64,000 nt of DNA from the NCBI RefSeq assembly GCF_002213415.1, contig NZ_NJGU01000001.1:806001-870000 (forward strand), given 5' to 3'. Below the pieces are notes generated by a model that ran no database searches, was not told the DNA's origin, and worked only from the letters and a program-made list of their open reading frames with translations. This document shows positions 50,631 to 60,691 of this stretch, piece by piece (positions within the stretch are counted from its first letter, which is position 1; each line of letters opens with the position of its first letter). The translations under genes were made by a program, and so were the position numbers. Source of the DNA: Herbaspirillum robiniae (GTDB lineage: Bacteria; Pseudomonadota; Gammaproteobacteria; Burkholderiales; Burkholderiaceae_D).

Positions 50631-51179
50631 ATGTCCACCAGGAAGCCCGCCCGCCAGCCCCTGCACTTCACCGCCGCCGATCCGCTGCTGGCCAGCTTCC
50701 CGCCAGTGGTGGCCGCCGATACCCGCACGCTGATCCTGGGCAGCCTGCCGGGAGCGGCATCGCTGGCGGCAAGCCAGTATTACGGGCATCCGCGCAACGG
50801 CTTCTGGAAGCTGCTCTCCGGGATCACCGGGGAAGACCTGGTACCCATGGCCTATGAGGACAGGCTGCAGACGCTGCTGGAACACCGGATAGGTCTATGG
50901 GACGTGATCGCCAACGCGCGCCGCATCGGCAGCCTGGACAGCGACATCCGCGACCACACCCGCAATGACCTGCTGGCGCTGGTAGGCACCTTGCCCGCGC
51001 TGAACACCATCGCCTTCAACGGCGGTACCGCGGCGAAGCTCGGGATGAAGGCATTGGGAGAACAGGCGGGGCGATACCGGATCCTGCAACTGCCGTCCAG
51101 CAGTCCGGCCCATGCGTCGCTGTCGCTGGCTCAAAAGCTTGATGCATGGCGTCAGTTGGCCGCCGGGACAAACGCTTGA
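50631..51179 (+). CDS. DNA-deoxyinosine glycosylase (UDG superfamily, family 6-like)
   Basis: 182 aa. The uracil-DNA-glycosylase fold has the catalytic-site loop LILGSLPGAASLAASQYYGHPRNGFWKLLS (GSxPGxxS and YYxHPRNxFW) and the C-terminal LPSSSPAHASLS loop. This combination is that of the Mug-like/hypoxanthine-DNA-glycosylase group, which removes deaminated adenine. The start is ATG 50631; the longer upstream frame is poor. It is a single gene divergent from the SDR. Confidence 0.87.
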   Translation: MSTRKPARQPLHFTAADPLLASFPPVVAADTRTLILGSLPGAASLAASQYYGHPRNGFWKLLSGITGEDLVPMAYEDRLQTLLEHRIGLWDVIANARRIGSLDSDIRDHTRNDLLALVGTLPALNTIAFNGGTAAKLGMKALGEQAGRYRILQLPSSSPAHASLSLAQKLDAWRQLAAGTNA

Positions 51180-51203
51180 AAAACAAGTGCGAGACCGCCG
51201 ACC

Positions 51204-51344
51204 TCACTTGCGGAAGAACAGGTAATCGTAGAACTCCCCCGAAAACCCGCCATTGAAGATCAGGTATTGCAAGGCCTTCGCGAAGAACACGATGCCCGCG
51301 AACACGATGGCCAGCTTGATGCAGAGGATGAGATTTTTCAGCAT
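51204..51344 (-). CDS. Small single-pass membrane protein, 46 aa
   Basis: The frame encodes MLKNLILCIKLAIVFAG, then FFAKALQYLIF and a C-terminal EFYDYLFFRK: a short hydrophobic helix with an amphipathic tail. No clear Shine-Dalgarno is seen; a -10-like TACACT lies just before the ATG, so the message could be nearly leaderless. The composition is protein-like and differs from shadow frames nearby. Function unknown. Confidence 0.5.
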   Translation of the reverse strand: MLKNLILCIKLAIVFAGIVFFAKALQYLIFNGGFSGEFYDYLFFRK

Positions 51345-51481
51345 GGGCGCAGTGTAGCCGAGCGCTGCAACCGCGGCATGTCGCCCCCGATAAAAATTTG
51401 CGCCGGCCTGGCTCGCAGCGCCTCCACTCGCCCCGGTACAGACTGGGCCTCGCTGTCGCTTGCCATGCCGCCACCGCAATG

Positions 51482-51520
51482 AAAAAGCCGCCCGGCGACG
51501 CTCATGGCGCGGGCGGCTTT
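51482..51520 (-). terminator. Rho-independent terminator of the MetQ-like gene
   Basis: On the minus strand AAAGCCGCCCG...CGGGCGGCTTTTT forms a strong stem with a U-run. It lies about 30 bases after the stop of the binding-protein gene. Confidence 0.85.
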
Positions 51521-51551
51521 GCCTGGCGGCAAGCACAACAGGGAGGCGGCC

Positions 51552-52367
51552 TCAGAACGCCGGCACCAGCGATCCCTTGAATTCGGCCTCGATGAACTTG
51601 CGCACCTCGTCGGACTGGTAGGCATGCACCAGCTTCTTCGCCCAGGGCTTGTCCTTGTCTTCGGCGCGCACGGCGATGATGTTGGCGTAGCGGCCGCGCG
51701 GGTCTTCCACGGCGATGGTGTCCTTCTGCAGCGACAGGCCGGCCTTGAAGGCGTAATCATTGTTGATCGAAGCCGCCGCCAGGTCGTCCAGCGAACGCGG
51801 CAGCTGGGCGGCGTCGAGCTCGACCAGCTTCAGCTTCCTGGGATTGTCGACCACGTCCAGCGGGGTGGCGTTGACGCCGTTCTCGCCCACGCCCGGCTTC
51901 AACTTGATCAGGCCGGCCTTCTGCAGCAGCAGCAAGGCGCGGTTGCCGTTGGAAGGATCGTTCTGGATGCCGATCGTGGCGCCGTTGGGCAACTGGTCGA
52001 TGGACTTGTACTTCTTCGAGTAGATGCCCAGCGGCGCCGTGATGGTCAGGCCGACCGGCACGATCTTGTAGCCGCGCGCCTTGATCTGGCTTTCCAGGTA
52101 GGGCACGTGCTGGAAGGCGTTGGCGTCCAGGTCGCCGGCGGCCAGCGCGGCATTGGGCTGCAGGTAGTCGCTGAAGACCACGGTCTGGATCTCCAGGCCT
52201 TCGCGCGCGGCGACCTTCTTGACGACCTCGAAGGTCGACTCGGCGTTGCCTACCGAGATGCCGACCTTGATCTTGTTCTTTTCCTGCGCCGCGGCGCCGT
52301 TCGGCGCGAACGCGATGGCCAGCGCGGCCGCGGCGGCCGCCAGTTTTGCCAGTGAAGCAAATTGCAT
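51552..52367 (-). CDS. NlpA/MetQ-family ABC transporter substrate-binding protein
   Basis: 271 aa. The signal peptide (MQFASLAKLAAAAAALAIAFAPNGAAAQE) has no lipobox Cys, so this is a soluble periplasmic protein rather than a lipoprotein. Family segments are KVGISVGNAESTFEVVKKVA, FSDYLQPNAALAAGDLDANAFQHVPYL, GATIGIQNDPSNGNRALLLLQKAGLIKL and the late SLVPAF. The family binds methionine for the MetNI permease, but no metN or metI is adjacent. Either the partner is elsewhere or the ligand differs. A longer frame to 52652 is a shadow. Confidence 0.92.
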   Translation of the reverse strand: MQFASLAKLAAAAAALAIAFAPNGAAAQEKNKIKVGISVGNAESTFEVVKKVAAREGLEIQTVVFSDYLQPNAALAAGDLDANAFQHVPYLESQIKARGYKIVPVGLTITAPLGIYSKKYKSIDQLPNGATIGIQNDPSNGNRALLLLQKAGLIKLKPGVGENGVNATPLDVVDNPRKLKLVELDAAQLPRSLDDLAAASINNDYAFKAGLSLQKDTIAVEDPRGRYANIIAVRAEDKDKPWAKKLVHAYQSDEVRKFIEAEFKGSLVPAF

Positions 52368-52551
52368 GGTGTCCCCGAGAAGAATGAGGATGGCATCCTC
52401 ACACATGGGCTGGCGGCGCAGAAGGAATGAATCCGCATGTCGATATGCAAGAAGCGCAGCAGAGCCGCAAGACGGGAGTGGCAGGCCGCAGCGCGCATCC
52501 CATGTATCATTCGGCATCCGCGGCGCTGCCGCCGCCCACCGATTCCACATC

Positions 52552-53376
52552 ATGCTGATCAGAAGAAAGTCCATCGAAGCCCAGGCCAACACCAAGGCCG
52601 GCCCCAACCGCCGCCGCCAGCAACTCGAAGCCGACTCCGCCCGGCCGCGCAAGCCGAAGTTCGCGCCGGTGACGCTGTCGGAATCCGACGGCGTGCGCTA
52701 CCTGCATTTCGGCACCGAGTGGGTGCAAGGCGCGATGCGCATCCGCAAACCGGACTGGATCGAACTGGAATACGCCCAGCAGATGATGGCCTGGATGCTG
52801 TTTAACCGCACCCCGCGCCACATCGTGCAGCTGGGCCTGGGCACCGGCGCGCTGACCAAGTACTGCTACCGCGAATTCCCGCAGGCCCAGGTCACCGCGG
52901 TGGAGCTCAACCCGGCCGTGGTCGCCATCTGCCACAGCATGTTCAAGCTGCCGCAGCCGGACGAGCGCCTGATGCTGATCGAAAGCGACGCCATGGACTT
53001 CATCGTCCACGCCGCCACCCACGGCATCATCGACGCCCTGCAGGTCGACCTCTACGACGCCACCGCGCGCGGCCCGGTGCTGGACACACCCGAGTTCTAC
53101 CAGGCCTGCTACGACAGCCTGGCGCCGGGCGGCGTGATGACGGTCAACCTGTTCGGCGACCACCCCAGCTACGCCAAGAACCTGCGCGCGATGGAGTTCG
53201 CCTTCGACACCGTGGTCTCGCTGCCAGAGGTCCACGACGGCAACGTGGTGGCGATCGCCTTCAAGGGCAAGCAGCAGTTCGACTTCCCCGAACTGTATGC
53301 GCAGGCGGCCTTGCTGGAGGCGCAGACCAAATTGCCGGCCAAGTCCTGGGTCAACGGCATCAAGAGCGCCATCTGA
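52552..53376 (+). CDS. Spermidine synthase-like methyltransferase-fold protein
   Basis: 274 aa. The Rossmann-fold core has HIVQLGLGTGALTKYCYREFPQAQVTAVELNPAVV (SAM/decarboxylated-SAM site) and LQVDLYDATARGPVLDTPEFYQACYDSLAPGGVMTVNLFG. It has an N-terminal beta region with LHFGTEWVQGAMR. Single-domain relatives annotated as spermidine synthase often lack demonstrated polyamine activity, and no speD or speA is nearby. The start is ATG 52552. Confidence 0.85.
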   Translation: MLIRRKSIEAQANTKAGPNRRRQQLEADSARPRKPKFAPVTLSESDGVRYLHFGTEWVQGAMRIRKPDWIELEYAQQMMAWMLFNRTPRHIVQLGLGTGALTKYCYREFPQAQVTAVELNPAVVAICHSMFKLPQPDERLMLIESDAMDFIVHAATHGIIDALQVDLYDATARGPVLDTPEFYQACYDSLAPGGVMTVNLFGDHPSYAKNLRAMEFAFDTVVSLPEVHDGNVVAIAFKGKQQFDFPELYAQAALLEAQTKLPAKSWVNGIKSAI

Positions 53377-53382
53377 GCATTG

Positions 53383-53405
53383 GCGGGCCTTTGCGGCCCG
53401 CTTTC
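53383..53405 (+). terminator. Weak terminator-like hairpin after the spermidine synthase-like gene
   Basis: GCGGGCC / GGCCCGC arms with a TTTGC loop and only a short TTTCG tail, 6 bases after the stop. Confidence 0.5.
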
Positions 53406-53458
53406 GCTCGCGCGCCACAGAGAATCGCAAATATTTTTAAGATTTTTCGAAAAAGGGC

Positions 53459-53487
53459 TTGCAGAGTTAAAAAGGCTCTCCTATAAT
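53459..53487 (+). promoter_or_regulatory. Sigma-70 promoter of tRNA-Lys
   Basis: TTGCAG (53459-53464), 17-base spacer, TATAAT (53482-53487); the tRNA begins 45 bases later. Confidence 0.85.
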
Positions 53488-53531
53488 GCGTCCTCTCTTG
53501 CAGCACTGAGCAAACAGCGAAGTGAAGCAAC

Positions 53532-53607
53532 GGGGCGTTAGCTCAGTTGGTAGAGCAGCGGACTCTTAATCCGTAGGTCCACAGTTCGAATCTGTGACGC
53601 CCCACCA
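53532..53607 (+). tRNA. tRNA-Lys (anticodon CTT)
   Basis: A complete cloverleaf. Acceptor GGGGCGT pairs with ACGCCCC, the D-arm is GCTCAGTTGGTAGAGC and the anticodon loop is CTCTTAA, giving CTT (Lys). The T-arm has TTCGAAT, and CCA is encoded at 53605-53607. It is preceded by a consensus promoter and followed by a terminator, so it is a single-gene unit. Confidence 0.97.
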
Positions 53608-53613
53608 GAATTC

Positions 53614-53647
53614 AAAGCCTTCCAAAGATTTCTTTGGAAGGCTTTTC
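53614..53647 (+). terminator. Rho-independent terminator of tRNA-Lys
   Basis: AAGCCTTCCAAAGA / TCTTTGGAAGGCTT arms followed by TTTCTG, 6 bases after the tRNA CCA. Confidence 0.88.
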
Positions 53648-53682
53648 TGCTTTTGGCCTGCCGATCACCCATCCTTGCCGCC

Positions 53683-54150
53683 ATGAACCTGAGTCCTGAC
53701 GATTTTGCACTGGTAGTCCACTCGACCCCGCTGGTGTCGATCGACCTGCTGATCCTCAACGCCAAAGGCGAAGTGTTGCTGGGCTATCGCCGCAACCGGC
53801 CCGCGCAGGACTTCTGGTTCGTGCCGGGCGGGCGCATCCGCAAGAACGAAGCGCTGAAAGACGCCATCGCCCGCATCACGCGCACCGAACTCGGCGTGGA
53901 GCCCGCGAGCTGGGCTCTGCAAGGCGCCTACGACCACATCTACGAAGACAACGCCCTGGGCCGTGATGGCATCAACACCCACTACGTCGCACTGGGCTGC
54001 CGCTGCAGCCTGCCGGAAGGCAGCGCCATCGCGCCGGACGCGCAACACGCCGAGCTGCGCTGGTGGCCGCTCGATGAGCTGATGCAAAGCCCGCAGGTCC
54101 ACATCAACACCAAGCGCTATTTCGAAGAAGCACCGGACAACCAACTGTAG
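53683..54150 (+). CDS. Nudix hydrolase, GDP-mannose mannosyl hydrolase type
   Basis: 155 aa. The Nudix box variant is GGRIRKNEALKDAIARITRTELG, preceded by RPAQDFWFVPGG. This is the form seen in GDP-mannose mannosyl hydrolase (Gmm/NudD), where the usual REXXEE is altered to RIxxxELG. That enzyme hydrolyses GDP-mannose or GDP-glucose to GDP and the sugar. The start is ATG 53683. No colanic acid or LPS cluster is adjacent, although a glycosyltransferase-like gene converges on it. Confidence 0.87.
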   Translation: MNLSPDDFALVVHSTPLVSIDLLILNAKGEVLLGYRRNRPAQDFWFVPGGRIRKNEALKDAIARITRTELGVEPASWALQGAYDHIYEDNALGRDGINTHYVALGCRCSLPEGSAIAPDAQHAELRWWPLDELMQSPQVHINTKRYFEEAPDNQL

Positions 54151-54192
54151 CCCGGCCACCGTCCGGCGATATCCGACGATACCTTGCGATGC

Positions 54193-55905
54193 CTAGCGCC
54201 GCTGCGGCGCGCTCACGGCCAACGCCGCCTTGATCGTCAGCATCACATCGCCCCACTCCCCCGCCCGCTGCTGGCGGAACAGCCTTGCCGCCGGATACCA
54301 CGGCGAGTCGTGGCGGCCGAGGAACCAGCGCCAGTCGGGCGCGAACGACAGCGCGATCCACACCGGCATGCCCAGCGCGCCGGCCAGGTGGGCGGCGGCG
54401 GTGTCGACCGTCACCAGCAAGTCCATGCATGACAGCGCGGCGGCCGTATCGGCAAAATCCCGTATCCCCTCTCCCAGGTCGTGCCAGGCCTCGTGCGCCT
54501 TCAGCCATGCCGCATCCTCCTGGCGCAAGTCGGGCTGGAGCACGAAGAAGTCGAGATCGCCGCGCGCCTGCGCCAGCGGCGCGAACTGCGACAGCGCGAT
54601 CGAGCGGCGGCGGTCGTTGACGTTGCCCGGGTTGCCGGAGCAGACGACGCCCACGCGCAGGCGTCCCGCCCCGCGCGGCGCCAGGCCATCGATGCGCGCC
54701 GCCCACGCCTGCCGGCGCGCGTCGTCGGCGCCCAGGTAGTGAACCGGCGCGGGGATGTCGTCGTAGTGCGTATTGCAGACCAGCGGCAGGCTCATCAGCG
54801 GCAGCTGGTAGTCGACTGCGGGAACAGCCTCGCCCATGGCGATCAGTTCGAACGCGGCCGAAGACGGCAGGCTCGCCATCAGCGGCAGCAGGCTGGCCGG
54901 GACTTCAAAGACCACCTGTGCGCCTGCGCCGACGATCTGTTCCACATAGCGGCTGAACTGGATGGTGTCGCCATGCCCCTGCTCGGCCCACAGCAGGATG
55001 CGCTTGCCGCGCAGCGGGCTGGCGCCGTTCCAGGCGGGGATGGATTCATGGCGGTAGGGATCGGCGCCGCGGCCTTCCCAGCGCCATTCGTAGAGCGGCA
55101 AGGCTTCCTGGAAACGGCCCAGCACCAGCAGCGACAGCGCCAGGTTGACCTTGGCGTCGGCCTCGTCGGGCGCGAGGTAGAGCGCGCGGCGGTAGCTGTC
55201 GATCGCTTCTTCGTACTGGCGCAGCCGCGCCAGGCTGGTGCCGCGGCTGACATGGGCGTCGACGTAGTCGGGATCGAAGATCAGCGCCTGGTCGTAGAAC
55301 TTGAGCGCCTCCTCGAACTCGCCCAGCGCGTGTTCGGCCAGGCCCGCATCCAGCCAGTAGACCGCGCGCTGGCCGTCCAATTGCAAGGCGCGGTGCATGC
55401 TGGCGCGCGCGGCTTCCCAGCGCTTGCCGCGCTCCAGCAGCAAGGCCTTGCGATGCCAGGTGTCGGCGGCGTCGGGCTGCAGCTGCAGGGCCTCGTCCAG
55501 CAGCGCGATGGCGTGCTCGTCGTTCTTGCCCGAGGGCGACAAGGCCTGCAGGGCGGCGGCCGCGGCGATGAATAGTTCGGGCAGGCGATGGCCGGACTCG
55601 ATCAGGTCGCGATACAGCAGGAAGGCATCCTCGAAGCGGCCCAGTTCGTAGAAGGCGCGGCCCAGCTTGTAGCGCACGGCCAGCGTATCGCGCGCATCCT
55701 GCGGCAACACCTGCAGCGCGCGCTGCAGCGCCACGGCGGCCTCCTCGTGACGCCCCTGCGCCGCCGCCACGCTGCCCAGCAGGTGCAGCGCCTGGGCATT
55801 GCCCGGCTCGGCGTCCAGCAGGCCGAACAGCGCTTGCTCGGCGGCGGCGTAGTGCTCCTGCTCGAAGAGCTGGAAGGCTTGTCTCAGGGTTTCGGTGGCG
55901 TTCAT
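54193..55905 (-). CDS. TPR protein with glycosyltransferase-9-like C-terminal domain
   Basis: 570 aa. About seven tetratricopeptide repeats (residues about 5-270, for example YAAAEQALFGLLDAEPGNAQALHLLGSVAAAQGR) are fused to a GT-B-like domain. That domain includes WNGASPLRGKRILLWAEQGHGDTIQFSRYVEQIV, RVGVVCSGNPGNVNDRRRSI and DLLVTVDTAAAHLAGALGMPVWIALSFAPDWRWFLGRHDSPWYP. This fusion is common in Burkholderiales, often in flagellin or surface-polysaccharide contexts, but neither context is present here. No signal peptide; cytoplasmic. The acceptor is unknown. Confidence 0.88.
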   Translation of the reverse strand: MNATETLRQAFQLFEQEHYAAAEQALFGLLDAEPGNAQALHLLGSVAAAQGRHEEAAVALQRALQVLPQDARDTLAVRYKLGRAFYELGRFEDAFLLYRDLIESGHRLPELFIAAAAALQALSPSGKNDEHAIALLDEALQLQPDAADTWHRKALLLERGKRWEAARASMHRALQLDGQRAVYWLDAGLAEHALGEFEEALKFYDQALIFDPDYVDAHVSRGTSLARLRQYEEAIDSYRRALYLAPDEADAKVNLALSLLVLGRFQEALPLYEWRWEGRGADPYRHESIPAWNGASPLRGKRILLWAEQGHGDTIQFSRYVEQIVGAGAQVVFEVPASLLPLMASLPSSAAFELIAMGEAVPAVDYQLPLMSLPLVCNTHYDDIPAPVHYLGADDARRQAWAARIDGLAPRGAGRLRVGVVCSGNPGNVNDRRRSIALSQFAPLAQARGDLDFFVLQPDLRQEDAAWLKAHEAWHDLGEGIRDFADTAAALSCMDLLVTVDTAAAHLAGALGMPVWIALSFAPDWRWFLGRHDSPWYPAARLFRQQRAGEWGDVMLTIKAALAVSAPQRR

Positions 55906-55968
55906 GGCGGGATGGACTTGGCAAACGGCCGTATTGTCTCATCCCTGCCATGGCGGCGATGCGTCCTT

Positions 55969-57360
55969 TTACATGTCGCTGACCAGCGCGGCCTTGGCCT
56001 CGTCGGCCGGCGCGGCGCCCTCCATCACGATCAGCCTGGACGGTGCGGCGGCAGCGCCGGGCGCGGCCAGGTTGCGGATGGGGCCGATCGCGGTACCGTT
56101 GGACATGCCCTTGGCGTCGGTCACGAAGCTGGCCACGGGCGCGGCCTGCCCGCTCAGGTAGACGTTGTAGTTGGTCTGCGGCTTGAGCTTGAACAGCGAC
56201 ACCTCCAGCGCATCCACCACGCCCAGGTTGCGCGAGACCACGAAGCCGCGCGCGTCGCCCGCCGTCACCGGCTTCAGGCGGATGTTCATCGGTTCGGCAT
56301 TGGCCAGCGGCGCCAGGTTCTGCCTGCCGTCGCCGTCCTTCACCACGTTGGACAGGAACACCAGCGCCTGCGGCGCCTGGCCGCCGGCGATGTGCGCCAC
56401 CACCTTGTTCTGCGCCGGGTCGATCACCTCGACGCCGTCGCCGTTCTCCAGGCCGACATAGATGCGGCTGCTGTCGTCCGAGGTCCAGATGCCGTGCGGC
56501 AGCGCGCCGGTCGGAATGGTCGCCACCAGCCTGGCCTCGGCATCGGTGGTGTACACCTTGACCACGTTCTCGCCACCCACCGTCACATAGGCCTGCACCT
56601 TGCCGTCCACCGTGGCGAACGACAAATGGTTGGTGATGAAGCCGGTGTCGATCACGCCGGTGACCTTCAGCGTATGCGTGTCGATGCGCGTGACCTTGCC
56701 CACGTCCTTGTGCGTCATCCACAGCTCCTTATGGTCGGGCGTGAACTGCAGGAAGGGCGAGAACGGGCTGACCACGTCGATCTTCCTGATCACCTTGTGC
56801 GATCTGACGTCGATCACATCCACCTGCGGCGTGAAGCTGGCCACCGAAAAGGCCAGCTTGCCGTCGGGCATGAACTGCACCATGCCCGGGCCGACCGCGG
56901 TCTTGATGCGGCGCGTTTCCTTGAAGGTCCTGGGGTCGATGACCGAGATGTAGTCCTCGCCGCGCACCACCACCCAGACTTCCTTCCCGTCGGCGGTGAA
57001 GAAGCCCTCGTGCGGCGAACGGCCGACATAGGCAATGCCCTTGACCGCATTGGTGGCGGTGTCGATGAAGGTGACCGAGTTGGAGCCGTTGGAGATCGCC
57101 ACCAGCGTCTTGTGGTCCGGCGAGAAGCCCATGCCGTGCACGTTGATCTGGCCCTTGTAGAGCGGCGAGAGCACGTCCGGGCGCGGATTGCCCAGGCGGA
57201 TCTGGCCGACCAGGGTGTTGTCGGCCGGGTTGAAGACCGACACCGTGTTGCTGTTCTGGTCGGCGGTGTAGACGCGGTCATGCGCGGTGGGCAGCGCCAT
57301 GGCCGAGGTGGCGGCCAGGCCCAGCGCGGCGGATGAGAATGCGGCGGCGAGTTTGTTCAT
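55969..57360 (-). CDS. Periplasmic YVTN/YncE-type beta-propeller protein
   Basis: 463 aa. A signal peptide (MNKLAAAFSSAALGLAATSAMA) precedes a seven-bladed propeller built of roughly 40-residue repeats (VYTADQNSNTVSVFNPADNTLVGQIRLG, KTLVAISNGSNSVTFIDTATNAVKG and others, to about residue 340). The C-terminal about 110 residues are a separate extension (PMNIRLKPVTAGDARGFVVSRN). It is 57 bases downstream of the DUF305 gene, probably one operon, and so lies under the CusR-type box at 57972-57987. Family members bind DNA or metal centres in some species; the role here is unknown. Confidence 0.88.
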   Translation of the reverse strand: MNKLAAAFSSAALGLAATSAMALPTAHDRVYTADQNSNTVSVFNPADNTLVGQIRLGNPRPDVLSPLYKGQINVHGMGFSPDHKTLVAISNGSNSVTFIDTATNAVKGIAYVGRSPHEGFFTADGKEVWVVVRGEDYISVIDPRTFKETRRIKTAVGPGMVQFMPDGKLAFSVASFTPQVDVIDVRSHKVIRKIDVVSPFSPFLQFTPDHKELWMTHKDVGKVTRIDTHTLKVTGVIDTGFITNHLSFATVDGKVQAYVTVGGENVVKVYTTDAEARLVATIPTGALPHGIWTSDDSSRIYVGLENGDGVEVIDPAQNKVVAHIAGGQAPQALVFLSNVVKDGDGRQNLAPLANAEPMNIRLKPVTAGDARGFVVSRNLGVVDALEVSLFKLKPQTNYNVYLSGQAAPVASFVTDAKGMSNGTAIGPIRNLAAPGAAAAPSRLIVMEGAAPADEAKAALVSDM

Positions 57361-57417
57361 CGTTGTCTCTCTTCTTGGTGGGGAAATGAATCCGGAATCC
57401 GGAATCGGAATGACGGC

Positions 57418-57903
57418 TCAGGGCGCGGTCGACGGATAGCCATGGCGCTTGAGCCAGGCCTGCATGACCTGGATCTCGTTCTGCTGCTCGGCGATGATGC
57501 CCAGCGCCAGGTTGCGGATCTCGGGATCCTGGCTGTACAGCAGCACGGCGCGCGCCATGTCCACCGCGCCCTGGTGGTGCGGCAGCATCATGCTGACGAA
57601 GTCGTGCTCGGCGTTGCCGTTCATCGGCGCCTGCTGCATGCCGTAGTCCATGACGTTCATGGCGTCGTCCATCAGGCCGCCGAAGGGCTTGGCGGTGCTG
57701 GCGACGAAGGCCGGCGGTTTGGCCGGCATGGTGTGCCCGCCATGGCCGCCATGGCCGTCATGCCCCGCCGGCGCGCCGGCCATGTTGTTCATGTCATGCG
57801 CCAGCACCGCCGCCGACAGCGGGGCGATGACGCAAGCCGCCAGCAGCAGCTTGCGCAGGTGCTTGCGCGTGGGGGAATGGGAATTGCCGGGTGCCGCGTT
57901 CAT
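57418..57903 (-). CDS. DUF305-family His/Met-rich exported protein
   Basis: 161 aa. A signal segment (KLLLAACVIAPLSAAVLA) is followed by a His/Gly/Met-rich stretch (HDMNNMAGAPAGHDGHGGHGGHTM). The DUF305 core comes next: DFVSMMLPHHQGAVDMARAVLLYSQDPEIRNLALGIIAEQQNEIQVMQAWL. The HHxGA motif is diagnostic. DUF305 proteins include periplasmic copper binders such as cyanobacterial CopM, and the His/Met content fits copper binding. The start is ATG 57903 with GGAGAGGGC upstream. A CusR-type box lies about 70 bases upstream of the start codon. Confidence 0.9.
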   Translation of the reverse strand: MNAAPGNSHSPTRKHLRKLLLAACVIAPLSAAVLAHDMNNMAGAPAGHDGHGGHGGHTMPAKPPAFVASTAKPFGGLMDDAMNVMDYGMQQAPMNGNAEHDFVSMMLPHHQGAVDMARAVLLYSQDPEIRNLALGIIAEQQNEIQVMQAWLKRHGYPSTAP

Positions 57904-57971
57904 GCCCTCTCCTCGGTGTGGTGAATGCAGCGAGTGTAGGCAGCCGGCGACGACCATCGGATGACAAACGA

Positions 57972-57987
57972 ATGACAATTCTGTCAT
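57972..57987. promoter_or_regulatory. CusR/HprR-type box upstream of the DUF305 operon
   Basis: ATGACAA-TT-CTGTCAT is one mismatch from the symmetric ATGACAAnnTTGTCAT found upstream of the two-component genes. An extra half-site ATGACAA lies at 57961-57967 in the same orientation. Confidence 0.75.
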
Positions 57988-57996
57988 GCGCGCCAA

Positions 57997-58030
57997 ACAA
58001 AAAAGCCGCATCGCACAAGGCGATGCGGCT
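57997..58030 (-). terminator. Rho-independent terminator of the msrPQA transcript
   Basis: On the minus strand AGCCGCATCG / CGATGCGGCT arms are followed by a U-run (A-run at 57997-58003). It lies 27 bases after the msrA stop and just before the CusR-type box. Confidence 0.88.
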
Positions 58031-58056
58031 CTCCCCGGAAGCCCGGCAGCGGCGGC

Positions 58057-58761
<705 letters not shown>

Positions 58762-58836
58762 GGTTTTCTCCGGTACGGAAGTGACGATGAAATCGGTTGG
58801 CCGCTCAGCGGCGCATGAGCGCGGCGCGCGGCCCCA

Positions 58837-59508
58837 TCAGGAACGCGCGGCCGGCGCCGGCTTGGACGGCGCGGCGGCCTTGTCCCTTTTCGCCTGGCGC
58901 CACAGCACGCGCAGCGCCAGCAGCACGCCCACCAGCACGGCGAACAGCAGCGGCTGGGCGATCAGGTTCTTGCCCGCCTTGTCCCACCAGTAGTGCAGCA
59001 CGCCCAGCGGCACGATCAGGTAGATCAGCCGGTGCAGCGCCTGCCAGCGCTTGCCGCCCAGGCGGCGCACCATGCCGTTGGTGCTGGTGACGGCCAGCGG
59101 GATCGACAGCAGCAGCGCCAGTACGCCGACGGTGATGAAGGGCCGCTTGACGATGTCCTTCCAGATCTCGCTGACGTCGAAGAAATGGTCGAACCAGACG
59201 AAGGTGGTGAAATGCAGGCTCAGGTAGAGAAAGGCCATCAGCCCCAGCATGCGGCGCATCTTCACCAGCCAGTTCATGCCGGTGATCTTGCGCAGCGGCG
59301 TCACCGCCAGCGTGATGCAGAAGAAATACAGCGTCCAGTCGCCGGTGCTGTGGGTGATGAATTCCAGCGGATTGGCGCCCAGGCCGCCGGTGAAACCGAG
59401 CGCGACCAGCCGCCCCAGCGGCACGAAGGCCAGCGCCAGGAAAATCCACCACAGCACGTTGGCCGTGCGCGGCGACAGGTTGCGCAGCGATGCGGGAGCT
59501 AACTGCAT
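58837..59508 (-). CDS. msrQ: MsrQ, haem-binding membrane subunit of the MsrPQ system
   Basis: A 223-aa inner-membrane ferric-reductase-like protein with six helices. It includes GLGANPLEFITHSTGDWTLYFFCITLAVTPLRKITG and LGLMAFLYLSLHFTTFVWFDHFF, whose His residues are haem ligands, plus WQALHRLIYLIVPLGVLHYWW. It passes electrons from the respiratory chain to MsrP in the periplasm. It lies 12 bases after msrP in one operon and has a charged C-terminal tail. Confidence 0.96.
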   Translation of the reverse strand: MQLAPASLRNLSPRTANVLWWIFLALAFVPLGRLVALGFTGGLGANPLEFITHSTGDWTLYFFCITLAVTPLRKITGMNWLVKMRRMLGLMAFLYLSLHFTTFVWFDHFFDVSEIWKDIVKRPFITVGVLALLLSIPLAVTSTNGMVRRLGGKRWQALHRLIYLIVPLGVLHYWWDKAGKNLIAQPLLFAVLVGVLLALRVLWRQAKRDKAAAPSKPAPAARS

Positions 59509-59520
59509 GGCGCGGCCTCG

Positions 59521-60489
<969 letters not shown>

Positions 60490-60594
60490 GGTGCGCTCCG
60501 GCAAAAAAATGAAGTTGCGCAAAAGCATGGAAGGCTGCTTTTGCGACGTGTGGCCATGTTAGGTGCGGCGGCGTGACATGCGGGTGGCAATTTG

Positions 60595-60610
60595 ATGACA
60601 ATTTTGTCAT
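60595..60610. promoter_or_regulatory. Perfect CusR/HprR-type box between msrP and the response regulator
   Basis: ATGACAA-TT-TTGTCAT is a perfect 7+7 inverted repeat. It equals the core of the Escherichia coli CusR/HprR box (ATGACAAnnTTGTCAT). It lies about 106 bp from the msrP start and 82 bp from the regulator start, well placed to control both directions. Confidence 0.88.
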
Positions 60611-60691
60611 GAAGAAATCCCGCGCCGTTGCTAGAATCTGCTGCATTTTCCCGCATCCGACAAGCCCCCGCAGCGGCTTTCATCTCCCAGC

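Noticed and set aside
52368-52551. SAM or other methionine-linked riboswitch upstream of the MetQ-like gene
   Set aside because: No conserved core was recognised in the 184-bp leader, and no terminator/antiterminator pair was seen.
58004-58030. Hairpin near the DUF305 promoter considered as an operator
   Set aside because: It has a stem-loop with a U-run in the msrA direction and is placed just after the msrA stop, so a terminator is the simpler reading.
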